Made by a program: the position numbers and the translations under genes
Shown here: positions 32,472-34,591 of the stretch, piece after piece
Layout of the letters: the number at the start of each line of letters is the position of its first letter
Numbering within the stretch: position 1 is the first letter of the stretch
NCBI GenBank assembly: GCA_041744795.1
Contig: JBGTKD010000149.1
Span: 1 to 34,591 of the forward strand
Length of the DNA: 34,591 nt
Direction of reading: 5' to 3'
Origin: DATHWB01 sp041744795
Lineage (GTDB): Bacteria > Actinomycetota > Acidimicrobiia > Spongiisociales > ZC4RG35
The notes under the pieces: generated by a model
What the model was told of the DNA's origin: nothing
Databases searched by the model: none
Seen by the model: the letters and a program-made list of their open reading frames with translations, nothing else

Positions 32472-33355
32472 CTCTCGGCCTGGTAGTGGCGCATGAAGAG
32501 ATCTTCGAGGGTCGGGGGATGGCTGATTAGATCACGCACGCCTAGCGAAGCCAGATGGCGAACAGCGGCGTCCATCCTGTCGCCCTCCACTTCGAACTCG
32601 ACCCGTGTTCCGTTCAGGGCAAGCTCATGGACCCCTTCGACCTGGGCCAGACTTGCAGCATCGCCTTCGACCTCGGCTGAGATCGATGTGCGGGTGAGGT
32701 GTCGCAGGTCGACGAGACTGCCACTTTCGACGATCACGCCGTCACGAATGATGCTCACCGTGTCACAGAGCCGTTCTACCTCACCGAGGATGTGGCTGGC
32801 GAGCAGGACTGTCCGTCCACCCTGGCGGTACTCCTCGATCGACCGGCGGAACTGAGCCTCCATCAGAGGATCGAGGCCAGCGGTCGGCTCGTCGAGGATG
32901 AGCAACTCGACATCGGAGGCCAGGGCCGCCACGAGTGCCACCTTTTGCCTGTTGCCTTTCGAGTACGTCCGGCCCTTCTTCGTGGGATCCAGATCGAATT
33001 GCTCGAGCAGCGTCTTCTTTCTGGCCGGATCAATTCCTCCTCGTAACCGACCAAGCAGATCGATTACTTCTCCACCGGTCAAGTTGGGCCACAATGCGAC
33101 GTCGCCCGGGACATAGGCCAACCGAGAGTGAAGCTCAGTCGCGTCACTCCATGGGTCTCCTCCGAGGAGGACGGCCTCCCCCTCATCCGCCTTGATCAAC
33201 CCAAGCAGTATGCGGATGGCGGTTGTCTTGCCGGCGCCGTTAGGTCCGAGAAAACCGTGCACCTCGCCCGTCTCGACGACCATGTCGAGCCCTCCAAGGG
33301 CAGTAGTCGAACCGAAGCGCTTCACCAACCCTGAAATCGATATCGCGGTGGTCAC
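32468..33355 (-). CDS. ABC exporter ATP-binding protein
   Basis: 295 residues from a GTG one base after the stop of the upstream AI-2E-family gene. Walker A GPNGAGKTT, Walker B LLILDEPTAGLDP and switch His in LLASHILGEVERL are intact. The signature is YSKGNRQKVALVAAL, the KGNRQK variant typical of PAB-type exporters rather than LSGGQ. The C-terminal domain (about 215-295) ends PPTLEDLFMRHY, the usual end of drug-exporter ATPases. It partners the permease at 30876-32471. Confidence 0.94.
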   Translation of the reverse strand: MTTAISISGLVKRFGSTTALGGLDMVVETGEVHGFLGPNGAGKTTAIRILLGLIKADEGEAVLLGGDPWSDATELHSRLAYVPGDVALWPNLTGGEVIDLLGRLRGGIDPARKKTLLEQFDLDPTKKGRTYSKGNRQKVALVAALASDVELLILDEPTAGLDPLMEAQFRRSIEEYRQGGRTVLLASHILGEVERLCDTVSIIRDGVIVESGSLVDLRHLTRTSISAEVEGDAASLAQVEGVHELALNGTRVEFEVEGDRMDAAVRHLASLGVRDLISHPPTLEDLFMRHYQAES

Positions 33356-33356
33356 G

Positions 33357-34562
33357 TCACTCTTCCTCCTCGGAGTCGTCCGTAGGGCCAGAACCCCTGA
33401 TCTCTTCCCAGCGGTCCTTGAGCGTGCGACGGGGCGGTGGTGGACCGTCGGGATAGGGGTCCTCCTCGACGAGCTTCGCGCGTAGGTAGAGGAAGATCTC
33501 CCGCAGCGATGCCACGACCGGCACAGCCACGACGGCTCCCAAAATACCCGCCCCGCTGAAACCCACGAGGATCCCGATGAGGATGGCGAGGGGCGAGACC
33601 GCCATGGCCCCGCCCAGAATTCGGGGCGTGATGACGTTGGCCTCGAGCTGTTGGATGATGGTGTACGCCCCGACCACGATCAGAGCGAACACAACATTGC
33701 TCACGTCGAGGCGGTCCGAACCCTGCACCAGCGCCACCACCGCCGCCACGATCCCGGCAAAGATCGGACCGAAGGTAGGGATGATGTTGAACAGGCCCCC
33801 GACCACGCCCAGAACGAGAGCGCCGGGTGTGCCGAGAGCGAAGAGCACGATCGCTGTCAGGATCCCCACGACCACGGCCACGGTGAGTTGTCCCTTTAGA
33901 TAGTCAGCCCATACCCGGGAAATACGAGCCCCAAGGATGCGGGCCTCGGGGACGAAACTCGCGGGAACGAGGTCAGACAAGCCACGTGAGTTCTCTCGAC
34001 CGATCGCGGAAGCGATGTAGATCGAGAGGACCACTGCGAGCAGCGTCGACGTCAGGAACGCCACCGCTCCCCCAAAAACGGCCGAGGTGACTGCCCAGGC
34101 ACCTCCGAAAACCCGACCAAAGTCGATCTCCAGCCCGCCGTCGCCGCCATCGGTCAATGCTTCGATGAGCGGGTCGACAGAGGAACTGAGATCCACGGCA
34201 TACCCGAAGAGGCTGAAGGTGCGCAACGACTCGAGCGTGGCCACGGCCCAGGCGCTCAACTCGCTTGTGATGGCGGGGAAGTCGAGGGCCGCGGCGGACC
34301 TTCCCAAGGCCGGGATGAACAAGACCGGAATCGCCACCATCGCCCCTACGAACCCGAGGTAGGCAATGGCCACGGCAAATCCACGCCGCAGGCCAAGCCG
34401 ACGCTGGAGGAATCCGATCAGTGGGCTGAGTACTAACGCGAGGAGGCCCGCCAAGACCATTGGGGTGAGGATGTTCCGAGCGAGGTAGAGGATGAACAGC
34501 CCTACCAGCAGCATTCCTACGACGACGAGGCGTTTGGTCGGTGCGGACCATGATGGGGGCAT
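33357..34562 (-). CDS. AI-2E family transporter (PerM/YdiK-like)
   Basis: 401 residues from the ATG at 34562; a GTG nine codons upstream at the window edge is possible. Two N-terminal helices (VVVGMLLVGLFILYLARNIL), a long cytoplasmic or periplasmic region, then the conserved core RVWADYLKGQLTVAVVVGI and VVGGLFNIIPTFGPIFAGIVAAVVAL, and IIQQLEANVITPRILGGAMAVSPLAI. The acidic/proline-rich tail (DPYPDGPPPP, ending EEEE) is cytoplasmic. The family includes AI-2 exporters and Na+/H+ antiporters. It heads a tightly spaced operon with the ABC exporter. Confidence 0.92.
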   Translation of the reverse strand: MPPSWSAPTKRLVVVGMLLVGLFILYLARNILTPMVLAGLLALVLSPLIGFLQRRLGLRRGFAVAIAYLGFVGAMVAIPVLFIPALGRSAAALDFPAITSELSAWAVATLESLRTFSLFGYAVDLSSSVDPLIEALTDGGDGGLEIDFGRVFGGAWAVTSAVFGGAVAFLTSTLLAVVLSIYIASAIGRENSRGLSDLVPASFVPEARILGARISRVWADYLKGQLTVAVVVGILTAIVLFALGTPGALVLGVVGGLFNIIPTFGPIFAGIVAAVVALVQGSDRLDVSNVVFALIVVGAYTIIQQLEANVITPRILGGAMAVSPLAILIGILVGFSGAGILGAVVAVPVVASLREIFLYLRAKLVEEDPYPDGPPPPRRTLKDRWEEIRGSGPTDDSEEEE

Positions 34563-34591
34563 GCCGCAGCGTAAACCTCCAACTCGCACCA

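Overview
The window reads as a chromosomal stretch of a high-G+C actinobacterium. The secreted lipoproteins carry long Thr/Ala/Ser linkers straight after the lipobox cysteine. There are cyclase-ATPase-TPR regulators, an LLM-type flavin or F420 oxidoreductase, an export ABC pair of the actinobacterial 'polyketide antibiotic exporter' type, and several GTTT-N16-GGGTAY promoters of the sigma-B/sigma-F kind. Together these suggest Actinobacteria, possibly an uncultured Acidimicrobiia-like lineage. The class-level placement is inference. I see no phage, IS, CRISPR, tRNA or rRNA.

Layout. 1-1949 (-): 3'-truncated class III cyclase / NTPase regulator. 2051-3926 (+): MFS transporter and DinB-like protein. 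3976-5274 (-): unrecognised 432-aa protein. 5633-12804 (+): M20 dipeptidase followed by a complete oligopeptide ABC importer in the order ATPase, ATPase, binding protein, permease, permease, with a strong hairpin between binding protein and permeases. 13049-14720 (-): membrane protein and alpha/beta hydrolase. 15285-18374 (+): large secreted subtilase with inhibitor and PA domains. 18436-20003: lipoprotein, cupin and an unknown small protein. 20015-22840 (-): a second, complete cyclase/NTPase/TPR regulator. 22986-30818: a cluster with stress-type genes (below). 30876-34562 (-): AI-2E-family membrane protein, ABC ATPase and ABC-2 permease in one tight operon.

The most interesting part is 22986-30818. 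It holds dodecin, a YtxH-like small protein, a PA2169/DUF2383-like four-helix protein and a LEA-like tandem-repeat protein. In its middle is a translationally coupled three-gene operon: N-formylglutamate amidohydrolase family, QEGLA/DUF1704 (MATCAP-type) metallopeptidase, and glutathione-synthetase-like ATP-grasp ligase. Four promoters fitting GTTT-N15/16-GGGTAY lie ahead of dodecin, the YtxH-like gene, the three-gene operon and the DUF2383 gene. The first two and the last give predicted leaders of only about 20-27 nt. The three-gene operon has a leader of about 75 nt carrying two mutually exclusive hairpins, the second with a T-run, which looks like a transcription attenuator. My reading is a stress-sigma regulon in which a ligase/peptidase/amidohydrolase module of unknown substrate has an extra layer of RNA-level control.

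Elsewhere, the M20 dipeptidase and Opp/Dpp genes form an uptake-and-hydrolysis route for peptides or peptide-like amides, and the secreted subtilase nearby could supply peptides. Two paralogous cyclase-NTPase proteins about 18 kb apart differ in the catalytic lysine that normally selects adenine.
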